This document shows, piece by piece, positions 21,722 to 21,777 of a DNA stretch of 21,777 nt. A program made the translations under genes and the position numbers. Positions within the stretch are counted from its first letter, which is position 1, and each line of letters begins with the position of its first letter. The stretch is from an uncultured Clostridia bacterium (GTDB lineage Bacteria > Bacillota > Clostridia > Tissierellales > Peptoniphilaceae). Below the pieces are notes generated by a model, which worked only from the letters and a program-made list of their open reading frames with translations, had not been told where the DNA came from and searched no databases. The stretch is taken from the NCBI GenBank assembly GCA_947254025.1, contig CAMYBS010000019.1:1-21777 (forward strand), written 5' to 3'.

Positions 21722-21777
21722 TTGAGAGCAATGACACAAACAAACCTTCAATCAGCATTTGGAGGAGAATCACAAGC
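21722..21777 (+). CDS. rbr: Rubrerythrin, N-terminal fragment at the window edge
   Basis: Only 18 codons are visible: MRAMTQTNLQSAFGGESQ, then the window ends inside the next codon. The segment matches the start of rubrerythrins, where GESQAH supplies the first diiron glutamate. Rubrerythrin reduces hydrogen peroxide in anaerobes. The start is TTG (see the AGGAGG entry); the usual family N-terminus, a Met-Lys or Met-Arg before this motif, fits. The rest, including the rubredoxin-type iron site, is outside the window. Confidence 0.82.
   Translation, partial: MRAMTQTNLQSAFGGESQ

Noticed and set aside
1..21777. CRISPR array or long tandem DNA repeat
   Set aside because: No regularly spaced direct repeats were seen on reading the window.

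Overview
The window reads as chromosomal DNA of a low-GC Gram-positive anaerobe (Bacillota; probably the Tissierellia/Peptoniphilaceae or a related clostridial line). The reasons are the strong AGGAGG ribosome binding sites and near-consensus sigma-A promoters, a cobA-hemD fusion inside a hem cluster, a ferritin next to rubrerythrin, a BMP-type nucleoside ABC system, and surface proteins carrying copper-amine-oxidase-type stalk domains. The genus assignment is an inference. I see no transposase, integrase, CRISPR array or phage structural gene.

Layout. (1) 1-3565: tetrapyrrole genes hemC (5' part outside the window), cobA-hemD fusion and hemB, all overlapping, then an RNase H gene coupled to hemB by a TAATG overlap. 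(2) 3562-5693: a perfect promoter overlapping the rnhA stop drives a three-gene unit: XRE repressor, ImmA/IrrE metalloprotease and a C39-like lipoprotein. It ends at a terminator. (3) 5718-6857: D-serine dehydratase. (4) 6869-14889: an apparent eight-gene operon, from one visible promoter to one terminator, with gaps of at most a few bases. It holds a PII-like protein, a CPA2 Na+/H+ antiporter, an ElaA-type acetyltransferase, a four-gene BMP/nucleoside-type ABC importer and a GH73 glucosaminidase. (5) 14921-17040: a minus-strand NlpC/P60 protein diverges from pcp and a GNAT gene; both promoters seem to use the same palindromic -35 hexamer. (6) 17052-18964: a TetR regulator and two membrane-protein genes, with matching 15-bp operators before tetR and before the membrane-protein pair. 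(7) 19010-19868: a single membrane-anchored coiled-coil protein. (8) 19898-20125: tRNA-Met and tRNA-Phe with their own promoter and terminator. (9) 20242-21777: a small unknown protein, a DUF4230 protein, ferritin, and the start of rubrerythrin.

How the genes fit together. The hem genes supply uroporphyrinogen III and precorrin-2 for siroheme or cobalamin. The long operon groups ion homeostasis, nucleoside salvage and wall turnover. Ferritin and rubrerythrin point to iron storage and peroxide defence in an anaerobe. The least explained parts are the TetR/two-membrane-protein module, the XRE-ImmA-C39 unit, and the importer ATPase, in which two half-decayed nucleotide-binding domains appear to leave exactly one complete composite ATP site.
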